Positions 25,560 through 34,389 of a stretch of DNA of 64,000 nucleotides are shown here, piece after piece. Source of the DNA: Pararhizobium arenae (GTDB lineage Bacteria; Pseudomonadota; Alphaproteobacteria; Rhizobiales; Rhizobiaceae); contig NZ_MOOY01000002.1 in the NCBI RefSeq assembly GCF_001931685.1, positions 248,001 through 312,000 of the forward strand, in the 5' to 3' direction. The translations under genes and the position numbers were made by a program. The first letter of the stretch is position 1, and every line of letters begins with the position of its first letter. The notes under the pieces were generated by a model. It did not search any database, had not been told where the DNA came from, and worked only from the letters and a program-made list of their open reading frames with translations.

Positions 25560-28277
25560 CTATGATGACACAAGCTCCTTGAACACCCCGTTCTTTTCCT
25601 TCAGGGCTTCAGGCGCGCCATCTTCCACCAGAAGACCGCGATCGAACACGAGAACCCGGTCGAAAAGGCTGGTCAGAGACGTGTTCGACAGCACCCAGAT
25701 CAGGGCCGGCTTACGGCCATCCCTGCGCAGCAGCTTCATGGCATCGCGCACGATCTCGTCCTGCAGGCGATGATCGAGGCCGGGCAGGGGCTTGTTGAAG
25801 ATGTAATAATCCGAGCGTCGCACCAGAGCGCGGGCAAGATTGAGCTTCTGCCGCTGGACAGCCGTCAGACGCTTGCCGCCGGCGCCGACATTGAAGTCCG
25901 CGCCGATATGCATCACGTCGTCCAGCAGGCCCATGGTGTTGAGAAGCGAGCTGACGATCGAGCGGATGCGCTTGGAGCCGTCGGCATGCTTCTGGCTGAT
26001 GCGGCCGAAGAGAACGTTGTCCAGGAGATTGGACGACGCCATATAGCGTTCCGGATCGTAGCGCTCGATCGATCCCTCCATCTCCTTCGGCAGCCCGTCA
26101 TAGAACTGGCGGCGGACATCAACGATCTTGGCCATCAGTTCGTTGGTCAGCAGACCGAAGCGGTGCCGGGGCTCGACATAGGCGAAGCTGAGCCGGATGA
26201 TCGCCGAGCGTTCGTCCGAGTTCGCCTCGTCGAAGCCGCGACCTTTCAGCTTCTGCAGGATCGCCTGATAGGTCGGGATATCATCGGCCGTCATAAAGGT
26301 GAGCTGCTGAAAGAACGGGTGATCCGGCGGCAGGTCGGAGAAGAGTTCAACCGCGTTCTCGGCGATGCTGTAGCCCATGTCGAAGAGGATGCGGTCGAGC
26401 CCGCTGCCGCCCACGACGGAACGGAAATATTCGTTGCGGGCAATGGCCTTACCCATCAGGTTCGGATCGACGATCGTGCCGAAGAGCAGGTTCTCGCCCA
26501 CCGTGGCCTCGACGTTGTAGGCGCCGGGCTCGAAAGGGACCACGAGGCCGCTGAGGCCGGCATCTTCCAGTTCGTCGCGAAGCGCATGACGCATCTCGAC
26601 AATGCCGGTTGCAAGAACGGGATAGGCCTCCGGCTGTATGACCGTGCGCAGCGCTAGATCGAGGATATCTTTGGACAGCTGCACCGTGTCGAGCACTTCA
26701 AGCAGGCTCGGGAAAAGGTCGTCACGGCCAGTCGCGGACGCGGCGCGATAGTCGATCCAGTCGGCCTTCGTATCGTAGTCGGGATTGCCGGCGAGCCTTG
26801 CCTCGTTCACATCCCATTTGCGCTGCGTGCCTTCTGCGCCCTTGTAGTCCCGTTCGCCGAGCGGGGCGTGCTTGAGGCCGTAAAGAAGGTTGTCGCCGAG
26901 CGTGCCGTAGAAGAAATAGGCATCCGACGATACGTAGGAGATGCCGCGGCCGACGACCGATTCCGGCAGTTCGAGAATATCTTCTCCGCCGACGGTGATC
27001 TTGCCGGTTTCCGGCCATATCAAACGTGCGAAAGCTTCGGCAAGCACATCGCCGCCCGAACCCGCGCCTCCGATGATGGCAACGGTCTCGCCTGGCTGGA
27101 TCTGCACGGACACGCGCTCGAGCAGACGGGCACCGCTGTCATCGGCCAGCGTCAGATTGACGGCGGCGAGCGGTGCCGGCATCGGACCGGTGTCCTTCGT
27201 GGCAAGGGCCTGGACCTTCGGATCGATGATCTTCTCGGCGCTGAACTGCTCCACCACCTGCACATATTTCACCTGAACGTCCTGACGGGTCTGATCCCAG
27301 TCGATCAGGTCCTTCAGCGGGCCGGGCAAATCCTTGTAGGCACTGATGACGGCGATCAGCTGACCGATGTCGAGCTGGCCCTGAAGCGCCAGATAGCCCC
27401 CGATGCAGTAGAACAGGAAGGGCGTGAGCTGGGCGAGGAAGTTATTGATGAATTTGACCAGAAACTTCCACTGGTAGAGGTCGTAGCGGATCTTGAAGAT
27501 GCGACCGAGGCGTGAGGCGATATCGGCGCGTTCGTAGTTCGAAGTGTCATAGGCATGTATCGTGCCGATGCCTTCGACGATTTCGCTGACGCGGCCGGCG
27601 AGTTCGCGCGCGGTCAGCTGGCGCTCGCGGCCGAGCACGAGGAGGCGACGTCGCATGCGCGGGATGATCACAGCCTGCACGCCGACCATGAAGGCGGCAA
27701 TCCAGCCCAGCCACATATTCTGCATGAAGATGAAGAACAGGGCCGTCAGCGCCTGGCCGCCGAGCAGCGCCGGCGAGACGAAGGCATCGCCGGTGAAACC
27801 GCCGAGCGGTTCGACCTCGTCCTTCACCATGCTGGAGACTTCGGCCCCCTTCATGCGTTTGAACTGCTGGGGCGGGAAACGCAGGATGCGGTCGACGAGT
27901 TCGAAACGAATGCGGCGCAGCAGGCGCTCGCCAAGGCGGCCCTTGTAGGTGTTGATATAGAACTTGAAGAGGCCGTTGATGATAACCAGCCCCAGGAAGA
28001 CGAGGCTGAGCGCGAACAGCATCTGCATACGCGTCAGTTCAAGGCCGGAGAACAGCTCGACATTGCCGATCCAGGGCAGATCGAGATTGATGTTCATGAA
28101 GGTCTGGCGCGCGCCGGGCTGATCGAAACCATCACCCTGGATCGGTCCGTTGACGATCTGCTTGGGCAGATCGAAAGACAGGAAGTAAGGAATCATCGAA
28201 ATGGCGACGACGAACAGAATCCAGAGCTGCTGGGCCCGGGTATGCTTCCAGATGTAGCGGGAGAGACGTTTTTCCAT
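25560..28277 (-). CDS. ABC exporter-like protein with degenerate ATPase motifs
   Basis: A 905-residue protein with an exporter-type transmembrane domain (about 15-335, six helices) and an expanded nucleotide-binding region. Every catalytic motif is altered. Walker A reads GGAGSGGDVLAEAF (no Lys), the signature VGAGGKRLTAVQRQKLNLARAL, Walker B YYIFNKPLPGLD (Asn-Lys in place of Asp-Glu), and the H-loop VLSNTSLTSL has Asn. About 280 residues are inserted between the Q-loop region and the signature, with three TxxxNLLYG/NLLFG/NVLFG-like copies. ATP hydrolysis seems unlikely. It may be a scaffold or regulated channel for the neighbouring glycosyltransferases and CNB protein. It is a continuous frame, so not a pseudogene. 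Confidence 0.88.
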   Translation of the reverse strand: MEKRLSRYIWKHTRAQQLWILFVVAISMIPYFLSFDLPKQIVNGPIQGDGFDQPGARQTFMNINLDLPWIGNVELFSGLELTRMQMLFALSLVFLGLVIINGLFKFYINTYKGRLGERLLRRIRFELVDRILRFPPQQFKRMKGAEVSSMVKDEVEPLGGFTGDAFVSPALLGGQALTALFFIFMQNMWLGWIAAFMVGVQAVIIPRMRRRLLVLGRERQLTARELAGRVSEIVEGIGTIHAYDTSNYERADIASRLGRIFKIRYDLYQWKFLVKFINNFLAQLTPFLFYCIGGYLALQGQLDIGQLIAVISAYKDLPGPLKDLIDWDQTRQDVQVKYVQVVEQFSAEKIIDPKVQALATKDTGPMPAPLAAVNLTLADDSGARLLERVSVQIQPGETVAIIGGAGSGGDVLAEAFARLIWPETGKITVGGEDILELPESVVGRGISYVSSDAYFFYGTLGDNLLYGLKHAPLGERDYKGAEGTQRKWDVNEARLAGNPDYDTKADWIDYRAASATGRDDLFPSLLEVLDTVQLSKDILDLALRTVIQPEAYPVLATGIVEMRHALRDELEDAGLSGLVVPFEPGAYNVEATVGENLLFGTIVDPNLMGKAIARNEYFRSVVGGSGLDRILFDMGYSIAENAVELFSDLPPDHPFFQQLTFMTADDIPTYQAILQKLKGRGFDEANSDERSAIIRLSFAYVEPRHRFGLLTNELMAKIVDVRRQFYDGLPKEMEGSIERYDPERYMASSNLLDNVLFGRISQKHADGSKRIRSIVSSLLNTMGLLDDVMHIGADFNVGAGGKRLTAVQRQKLNLARALVRRSDYYIFNKPLPGLDHRLQDEIVRDAMKLLRRDGRKPALIWVLSNTSLTSLFDRVLVFDRGLLVEDGAPEALKEKNGVFKELVSS

Positions 28278-28510
28278 GGATGGCTTACAGAACCGAATGA
28301 TGAGCGCAGACGGAGCCCTTGCAAACAGGGCGAAGCGCGAGGCCCGGAGCTTTTATATCGTGCGTGACATGAGATGGCGAAACGAAGGCGGCACTCGTGA
28401 ACATCTGCTGTATCCCCCCACGCTTTAAGCGCACAGATTACAACAGCGAAATGACGAAGGCCACCCGCTTTAGGCTCTTCGGAAGACGAGCTTCCTGGTT
28501 GCTGTGGCAA

Positions 28511-29689
28511 TCATATCGCAGCGCCCATTCCGTCGATGCCGCGCTCTTTCAGAAAATCAGCGATCATACGTGCGGTCTTGCGCGCGCCATCGAGATCAAG
28601 CCGCAATGGCGGAACATCCGGCGCCGAAAGCGCCCGGGAGATAGCATCCGTCATCGTGGCTTCCGAAAGCTCGGTTTCCGTCAGAACGGATGCCAAGCCG
28701 AGTTTCTGCAGGCGTTCGGCGCGCACCGTTTGCTCCGTTTCGCCGCCTGCGATGAAGGGGACAAACAGGGCGCGGCAGCGGGCGCGCAGGATATCGCAGA
28801 CGGTGTTGTAGCCGGCCTGCGAGACGGAAAGTCGTGCGCCGCCCAGCAGGCTCGCGAAATCCTGACGGAAACGGAACACGCTGACATGGGCAGGGGCATC
28901 AGCGGTGATGGCTTCGAAATCCGGCTGCGGTAGGTTGGGGCCGGTGATCAGCGCCCAAGGCGCTTCGCCGCCGATCGCCTTCGCCGCACCGAGGGCGGCA
29001 CGGATCAGCGCATTGCCGACAGCACCACCGCCGGCGGACACGATGACGTCATATTTTTCGGAGGGCGGCGAGGGCGGGGGCGCCGCGACGAGGCCGGTAT
29101 AGACCACCTTGTCGAGAACATCCGCCGCCAGCCGGAAGGTGTCTTCAAGCCGTGCGAAGGTCGGATCGCCATGGACGAGGATTCGGTCAAAATGGTTTTG
29201 GACCAGCGCCACGGTCTCTTCGTCGCGGCCAGGCTTGGTGCGCTCCTGAAGGATATCGCGCAGCGATGAAAACAGAAGCGGCCTTGGATTGGAAGCTTCT
29301 ATCGCATTGAGCAACGGCAGGAGTTCGAAGCGAACCTGGCGACGGCCGAAGGGAAAGGCTTCGATGATCACAACATCGGGTTCCATATCCCGATAGGCTG
29401 CGAGAAGCTTGTTCGTGCGGTCGTCCCGGAAGGCATCGTCAACAGGATTGCCGTGGATATCCGCCAGCCCCGAAAATCCGATGCCCGAAACGACGGCCGG
29501 CAGCGCGATGTGGCGAATGCCCGGTGCGGGAAAACCCTTGACCGGCGTGCCGCCGGAAACGACCGTCACATCGAGGCCCGCCTCGACGAGGGCCAGCGCG
29601 ATGCGGCTGGCGCGGGCGATATGGCCTATGCCCAGAAGATGCTGGACGTAAAAGAGGATGCGGCCGGGGCCGGGACGGCGCGATGTCAT
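28511..29689 (-). CDS. GT-B glycosyltransferase, MurG/GT28-like
   Basis: A 392-residue protein with an N-terminal LFYVQHLLGIGHIARASR loop, as in MurG-like acceptor domains, and a C-terminal donor site with VSAGGGAVGNALI and SVSQAGYNTVCDILRARC, then AGGETEQTVRAERL. It is related to the enzyme at 30941-32149. The ATG at 29689 overlaps the preceding GT4 stop (ATGA); a longer frame reaching 30073 would run through that gene out of frame. Sugar and acceptor are unknown. A gap of 233 bp follows before the ABC gene. Confidence 0.86.
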   Translation of the reverse strand: MTSRRPGPGRILFYVQHLLGIGHIARASRIALALVEAGLDVTVVSGGTPVKGFPAPGIRHIALPAVVSGIGFSGLADIHGNPVDDAFRDDRTNKLLAAYRDMEPDVVIIEAFPFGRRQVRFELLPLLNAIEASNPRPLLFSSLRDILQERTKPGRDEETVALVQNHFDRILVHGDPTFARLEDTFRLAADVLDKVVYTGLVAAPPPSPPSEKYDVIVSAGGGAVGNALIRAALGAAKAIGGEAPWALITGPNLPQPDFEAITADAPAHVSVFRFRQDFASLLGGARLSVSQAGYNTVCDILRARCRALFVPFIAGGETEQTVRAERLQKLGLASVLTETELSEATMTDAISRALSAPDVPPLRLDLDGARKTARMIADFLKERGIDGMGAAI

Positions 29690-30930
29690 CAGGCGGCCTT
29701 CCATTCGTTTTCGAACAAGCTTTTCAGCTGCCTGATGCTCGTATGGTGATCGAACTCGCTGCGAACCTTTGCCTCCGCGGCATCCCCCAACCGGCGACGC
29801 AGATCGGGATTGCGGATGGCCTCCTCCAGCGCCGCCGCGAGCGCCGTGGGGTCTTCGGGCGGCACGACGAAACCGTTTTCGCCGTCCGTCAGAAGCTCGG
29901 GAACGCCCGAAACGTCTGTGGAGACGCAGACCAGCCGCTGGCTCGACGCCTCGACCAGAACGTTCGGCAGGCCATCGCGATCGCCATCGGCCGCGATACG
30001 GCAGGCGAGCGCGAAAATATCGGACCTGCGGTAGCGTTCCAGCACGTCCTCCTGGGCAAGGGCACCGCGCCACTCTATGTTCTGCGAAATTCCGAGTTGC
30101 TCGGCCAGCGCCTTCAGAGATTTCTGCTGCTCGCCGGCGCCGATATGCTCGAAGCGCCAGTTGAGGTCCTTCGGCAGCAGCGCGAAGGCGCGCAGGAGCA
30201 CATCGTAGCCCTTCTTCTTCACGGCGCGGCCGACACTGAGAATGGTCACGGGGCGGTTTGGGTCGCTGCCGTCTAACGTCGGACGTTCCCCCGCGAAGTG
30301 ATCGAAACGGGCAAGATCGAGACCGTGATAGCTCAGATGCACATTCTGCTTGTCCGTCGAAAGCGAGCGCAGATGATCAAATCCCGTATGGGTGCAGGTC
30401 ACGGTCCATCGGTTGCTGGCAAGCTTGCTCTCCAGCTCCCAGGCCGGCGAGGTCCAGATATCCTTGGCATGGGCGGAGCAGGTCCACGGCACGCCGTTGA
30501 TGATGCTGGCATAGGCGGTCACCGAGGCAGGCGTATGGATGAAGTGGGCATGCAGCCATTCGCCTCCCGTCGGCCATTCGGCGGCCAGCACAACCGCCTG
30601 GCCAAACCGGCGGACGCGGTTGCGGCTGATGTCGCGGCGAAGATCCTTGAGGAAGGCGGAGAAGGCGGGCCTGAAACCCGGCTTGCGCCATGAAGCGACA
30701 AGTCCTTTAAGAACGCGGATAGGCTCCTCGTGCAGGTACTCCGGCAGGTACATCACCGGAGCGCGGATTTCATCATGGATCGGATGGCGCTTGGCATCCG
30801 TCGGCCGGCGCATCGACACGAGCGTCAGGTCGAAACCGGCTTTTTCCAGTCCCAGCAATTCCTGTGCGATGAAAGTTTCTGACAGGCGCGGATAGCCCTT
30901 GAGGACCACGATGATCTTGCGGGGACGCAT
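29689..30930 (-). CDS. Family 4 glycosyltransferase
   Basis: A 413-residue GT4 enzyme similar in organisation to colanic-acid-type transferases (WcaL-like). The opening VVLKGYPRLSETFIAQELLG is characteristic. The donor region has ILSVGRAVKKKGYDVLLRAF, DGLPNVLVEASSQ and VSGVPELLTDGENGFVVPPED. It lies 10 bp downstream of the GT28-like gene at 30941 and overlaps the next gene, so three transferases form one translational unit. Confidence 0.9.
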   Translation of the reverse strand: MRPRKIIVVLKGYPRLSETFIAQELLGLEKAGFDLTLVSMRRPTDAKRHPIHDEIRAPVMYLPEYLHEEPIRVLKGLVASWRKPGFRPAFSAFLKDLRRDISRNRVRRFGQAVVLAAEWPTGGEWLHAHFIHTPASVTAYASIINGVPWTCSAHAKDIWTSPAWELESKLASNRWTVTCTHTGFDHLRSLSTDKQNVHLSYHGLDLARFDHFAGERPTLDGSDPNRPVTILSVGRAVKKKGYDVLLRAFALLPKDLNWRFEHIGAGEQQKSLKALAEQLGISQNIEWRGALAQEDVLERYRRSDIFALACRIAADGDRDGLPNVLVEASSQRLVCVSTDVSGVPELLTDGENGFVVPPEDPTALAAALEEAIRNPDLRRRLGDAAEAKVRSEFDHHTSIRQLKSLFENEWKAA

Positions 30931-30940
30931 AATCTGAAAA

Positions 30941-32149
30941 TTATCCCTTCACGACCGTCAGATGCTCCTGGCCGCGACGGCCGAGCCACTCCCCAACGAT
31001 CTGCGATATGTTGCCGAGGCCGTCGAGCGTCATGTGCTTGGCGCTCTGCGATGGCGCGGGACGGCTTGGCAGGTTCTTGAGGGCTTCGGCCATTCGCATC
31101 GGGTTGGCCGCTTCTTCGGGAAGCAGCATGTCGATCAGGCCGAGTTCACTGGCGCGGCGGGCGCGGATCAGCTGTTCCTCGCGCGGGGCGACACGCGGCA
31201 CGATGAGCGCGGGTTTGTCGAAAGACAGGATTTCGCAATAGGTGTTGTACCCGCCCATGCCGACGACGGCCTGAGCGCCGGCGATCAGTTCTTCCATGCG
31301 GTTGTCGAACTCGATGACCTCGACATACGGGATTTTCGAACCCTTTTCCAAAAGGCGGTGACGTTGTTTGGCCGGCATGTAGGGGCCAAGCACGATCAGC
31401 GCCCGCTGGGTCAGCGTCTCGTCTTCCTGGTAGGCATCGATGACATTGTGGATGAGATCGGAACCATCGCCGCCGCCGCCTGTGGTGATCAGGATATAGT
31501 CTTCTTTCTGCTTATGCTCGGATTCGGCGTCTTTGGAGACGCTGCGCTGCAGGAAGCCGACAAAGTCCATCTTGGCGCGCACCTGCGCAGGGACGTTCAG
31601 GCCGACCAGCGGATCGTAGAAATCCGGCGGGCCGTAGACCCAGATCGAGTCGTAGAAGCGACCGATCTTGGTCATCACGTCATTGCGCTTCCACTCTTCC
31701 TCGAGCAGATGCGGCGCGTCCATCACCTCGCGCAAGCCCAGAACGAGGTTCGTTCCCTGGGCCTTGAGGTAGGCAAGGGTCTCTTCCACTTCGCCGCGCA
31801 GGCCCATCGGCTCCTTATCGACGATGAAGACGTCGGGCTGGAAGGTCTCGGCTGTATGGCGGATGATCGACTTGCGCATCTTCAGGGTCTCCTGAAGGTC
31901 GATATGCCGGTCCATGGACGTGTATTCGCCGTTGCGCAGCTTGATGACGCTCGGAATCTTCACGAAATCGACGCGCGCGCGGTAGTCAAAGGCGCCGGCA
32001 ATGGTGGCGCCGGAAATGATCAGCACCTGCAGCCCGCGATAATCCTCGACCAGCGAGTGCGCAATCGTCCGGCACCGCCTCAGATGGCCAAGGCCAAAAG
32101 TATCGTGGCTGTACATGAGAATGCGCGCATCTTCGATCCGGCGCGTCAT
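30941..32149 (-). CDS. GT-B glycosyltransferase, MurG/GT28-like
   Basis: A 402-residue protein. The N-terminus ARILMYSHDTFGLGHLRRCR is the nucleotide-sugar transferase loop shared with the paralogue at 28511. The C-terminal half contains ILITTGGGGDGSDLIHNVID and GMGGYNTYCEILSFDKP, then RVAPREEQLIRARR, matching the UDP-sugar pocket of the GT28 C-terminal fold. It starts 67 bp after the last permease gene of the ABC importer, on the same strand, so transcriptional linkage to that operon is possible. Confidence 0.87.
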   Translation of the reverse strand: MTRRIEDARILMYSHDTFGLGHLRRCRTIAHSLVEDYRGLQVLIISGATIAGAFDYRARVDFVKIPSVIKLRNGEYTSMDRHIDLQETLKMRKSIIRHTAETFQPDVFIVDKEPMGLRGEVEETLAYLKAQGTNLVLGLREVMDAPHLLEEEWKRNDVMTKIGRFYDSIWVYGPPDFYDPLVGLNVPAQVRAKMDFVGFLQRSVSKDAESEHKQKEDYILITTGGGGDGSDLIHNVIDAYQEDETLTQRALIVLGPYMPAKQRHRLLEKGSKIPYVEVIEFDNRMEELIAGAQAVVGMGGYNTYCEILSFDKPALIVPRVAPREEQLIRARRASELGLIDMLLPEEAANPMRMAEALKNLPSRPAPSQSAKHMTLDGLGNISQIVGEWLGRRGQEHLTVVKG

Positions 32150-32216
32150 GAATGGCTACTCCACCGTGTCCGAAACAAGCGTTCGCCTTTTGGATGTGTC
32201 TGCATCAGCATAGCAC

Positions 32217-33392
32217 TCACTTATAGGGGTCGGCGGCGTCTCTCAAGCCGTCTCCCAGAAAATTGAACGCAAGGATCACCAGGATTACCGGGATCGTCGG
32301 GAACAGCAGCCAAGGATAAAACGCGATGACGCTGACGCTGCGGGCTTCCGTCAGCAGGATGCCCCAGCTGGTCATCGGAGGCCGGAGGCCGAGGCCGAGA
32401 AAGCTCAGCGCGGTTTCCCCAAGGATCATGCCGGGGATCGACATGGTGGCCGTGGCGATCAGGTGCGACATGAAGCCGGGGATCAGGTGTCGTCCGATGA
32501 CACGGCTGCCCTTGGCACCCATCAGCTGCGCGGCCAGCACATAATCCTCTTCGCGCAGGGCCAGAAGCTTGGAGCGGACCGCGCGCGCAAGTCCAGTCCA
32601 GTCCAGCATGCCGAGAATGACCGTGATGCCGATATAGATCAGGATCGGGCTCCATGTGACGGGCATGATGGCGGCGAGCGCCATCCAGAGCGGTATGCTG
32701 GGGATGGATTGCAACACCTCTATGACACGCTGGGTTATCAGGTCGAAGGTGCCGCCGCGATAGCCGGCGATGCCGCCGATGACTATGCCGAGCACAAAGC
32801 TCATGGTCACGCCGAGAAGGCCGATGGTGAGCGAGATGCGGGCGCCGTAGAGGATGCGCGACAGCACATCGCGGCCGAGCCGGTCGCTGCCGAGCAGGAA
32901 AAGCTCGCCGCCTTCGGCCGGGCAGACCAGATGGAAGCTGCCATCGACGAGGCCCCAGAACTTGTACCGGTCGCCGCTGCAGAAGAACCGCAGTTTCTCA
33001 ACCTTCCCCGTGTCTTCGGTGTAGATACGGCGCAGGGTATCCATGTCGAGCGTCATCGAACGCCCATAGACGAAGGGGCCGACGAACTCGCCCTTGTCGA
33101 AAAGGTGTACGCGCTGCGGCGGCGCATGGATGTAATCGACGTTGCGGGTGTGCAGGTTGTAGGGCGCCAGGAACTCGACGATCGTGATCATGAAATAGAG
33201 CGCGGCCAGAAACACCAGCGAGACCAGCGCCATCTTGTGGCGCTTGAACTTCCACCACATCAGGCGGAGTTGTGAAGCCTGGTTGACCTTCTGCTGGGCG
33301 TCGCTCATCGCCTCCACGGACATGGGGTCGAAAGGCGCAGTCGAGACGTAATGCTCCAGCGGAGCGCCGGATTTCGGAAGCATGGATGTCAC
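32217..33392 (-). CDS. Dipeptide/oligopeptide-type ABC permease (DppC/OppC-like)
   Basis: A 391-residue permease with the N-terminal OppC domain (first helix about 55-75), then a periplasmic stretch longer than usual (about 75-185). The coupling loop is in EEDYVLAAQLMGAKGSRVIGRHLIPG (described, key residues A-A-x-x-x-G), and the C-terminus ends FNFLGDGLRDAADPYK, the standard OppC tail. It overlaps the DppB-like gene by 4 nt. Confidence 0.93.
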   Translation of the reverse strand: MTSMLPKSGAPLEHYVSTAPFDPMSVEAMSDAQQKVNQASQLRLMWWKFKRHKMALVSLVFLAALYFMITIVEFLAPYNLHTRNVDYIHAPPQRVHLFDKGEFVGPFVYGRSMTLDMDTLRRIYTEDTGKVEKLRFFCSGDRYKFWGLVDGSFHLVCPAEGGELFLLGSDRLGRDVLSRILYGARISLTIGLLGVTMSFVLGIVIGGIAGYRGGTFDLITQRVIEVLQSIPSIPLWMALAAIMPVTWSPILIYIGITVILGMLDWTGLARAVRSKLLALREEDYVLAAQLMGAKGSRVIGRHLIPGFMSHLIATATMSIPGMILGETALSFLGLGLRPPMTSWGILLTEARSVSVIAFYPWLLFPTIPVILVILAFNFLGDGLRDAADPYK

Positions 33393-34387
33393 TTGGTGCT
33401 CCCACCCTGCAGCCGGATACGCGGATCGAGGAGGGCGAGCGCAATATCGGAAATGAGAACGCCGATGACAGTCAGGAAGGCGAGAAACATGAGGAACGAT
33501 CCGGCGAGATACATATCCTGGCTCTGCAATGCCTTGATCAGCATCGGGCCGGTGGTTTCGAGCGACAGCACGATCGCGGTGATTTCAGCGCCGGAAATGA
33601 TGGCCGGCAGGATAGAGCCGATATCCGAGATGAAGAAATTGAGCGACATGCGCAGCGGATATTTGGTCAATGTCTTGAACGGGTGAAGTCCCTTGGCGCG
33701 GGCGGTCACGACATACTGCTTCTGCAATTCGTCGAGCAGGTTGGCGCGCAACCGGCGGATCATGCCCGCGGTGCCGGCCGTGCCGATAATGATGACGGGG
33801 ATCCACAGATGCTCCAGGATCGACTTGAACTTGTCCCAGCTCATCGGCTCGCCGAGATATTTCTGGTCCATCAGGTGGCCGATCGAGGTGCCGAACCAGA
33901 TATTGGCGAAATACATCAGGATCAGCGCGAACATGAAATTGGGGATGGCAAGCCCGAGAAGGCCTGCGAAGGTCAGCCCATAGTCGCCCCAGCTGTACTG
34001 GTGCGTCGCCGAGTAGATGCCGATCGGGAAGGCGATGATCCAGGTGAACAGAATAGTGACGAAGGATACCATGATCGTCAGCCACATGCGGTCGCCGATA
34101 ACCTCGCTCACCGGCAGCTGGTATTCGAAGGAATATCCGAAGTCGCCGTGCAGCATGCCGCCGAGCCAGTAGAAATAACGCTCGATCGGCGGTCTGTCGA
34201 AGCCGTACTGTTCGCGCAATTCCTGGATTTCGGCCGTATCGACGCTTTCGCCCTGGGCGCGCAGTTCGGCAATGTAGCTTTCGAAGTAGTCGCCGGGGGG
34301 CAGCTCGATGATCGTGAAGACCAGCGCCGAGATGATCAGGAGTGTCGGGACCATCGCAGCGATACGCCACAGAATGTAACGCAGCAT
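33389..34387 (-). CDS. Dipeptide/oligopeptide-type ABC permease (DppB/OppB-like)
   Basis: A 332-residue permease. The N-terminus MLRYILWRIAAMVPTLLIIS is the OppB first helix. The coupling loop is YVVTARAKGLHPFKTLTKYP, and LDPRIR closes the protein. The family's usual short insert is longer here (SVDTAEIQELREQYGFDRP). It starts 2 nt after the binding-protein stop. It forms the pore with the DppC-like partner. Confidence 0.93.
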   Translation of the reverse strand: MLRYILWRIAAMVPTLLIISALVFTIIELPPGDYFESYIAELRAQGESVDTAEIQELREQYGFDRPPIERYFYWLGGMLHGDFGYSFEYQLPVSEVIGDRMWLTIMVSFVTILFTWIIAFPIGIYSATHQYSWGDYGLTFAGLLGLAIPNFMFALILMYFANIWFGTSIGHLMDQKYLGEPMSWDKFKSILEHLWIPVIIIGTAGTAGMIRRLRANLLDELQKQYVVTARAKGLHPFKTLTKYPLRMSLNFFISDIGSILPAIISGAEITAIVLSLETTGPMLIKALQSQDMYLAGSFLMFLAFLTVIGVLISDIALALLDPRIRLQGGSTK

Positions 34388-34389
34388 AT

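Noticed and set aside
25560-28277. Frameshifted pseudogene explanation for the odd ABC protein
   Set aside because: The frame is uninterrupted for 905 codons with normal codon use, and transmembrane and insertion regions are coherent. Loss of catalytic motifs without a stop suggests a maintained protein.
28511-30073. N-terminally extended glycosyltransferase (520 codons)
   Set aside because: The extra 128 codons run antisense-frame through the end of the preceding glycosyltransferase gene and lack similarity; the start at 29689 is coupled by ATGA.
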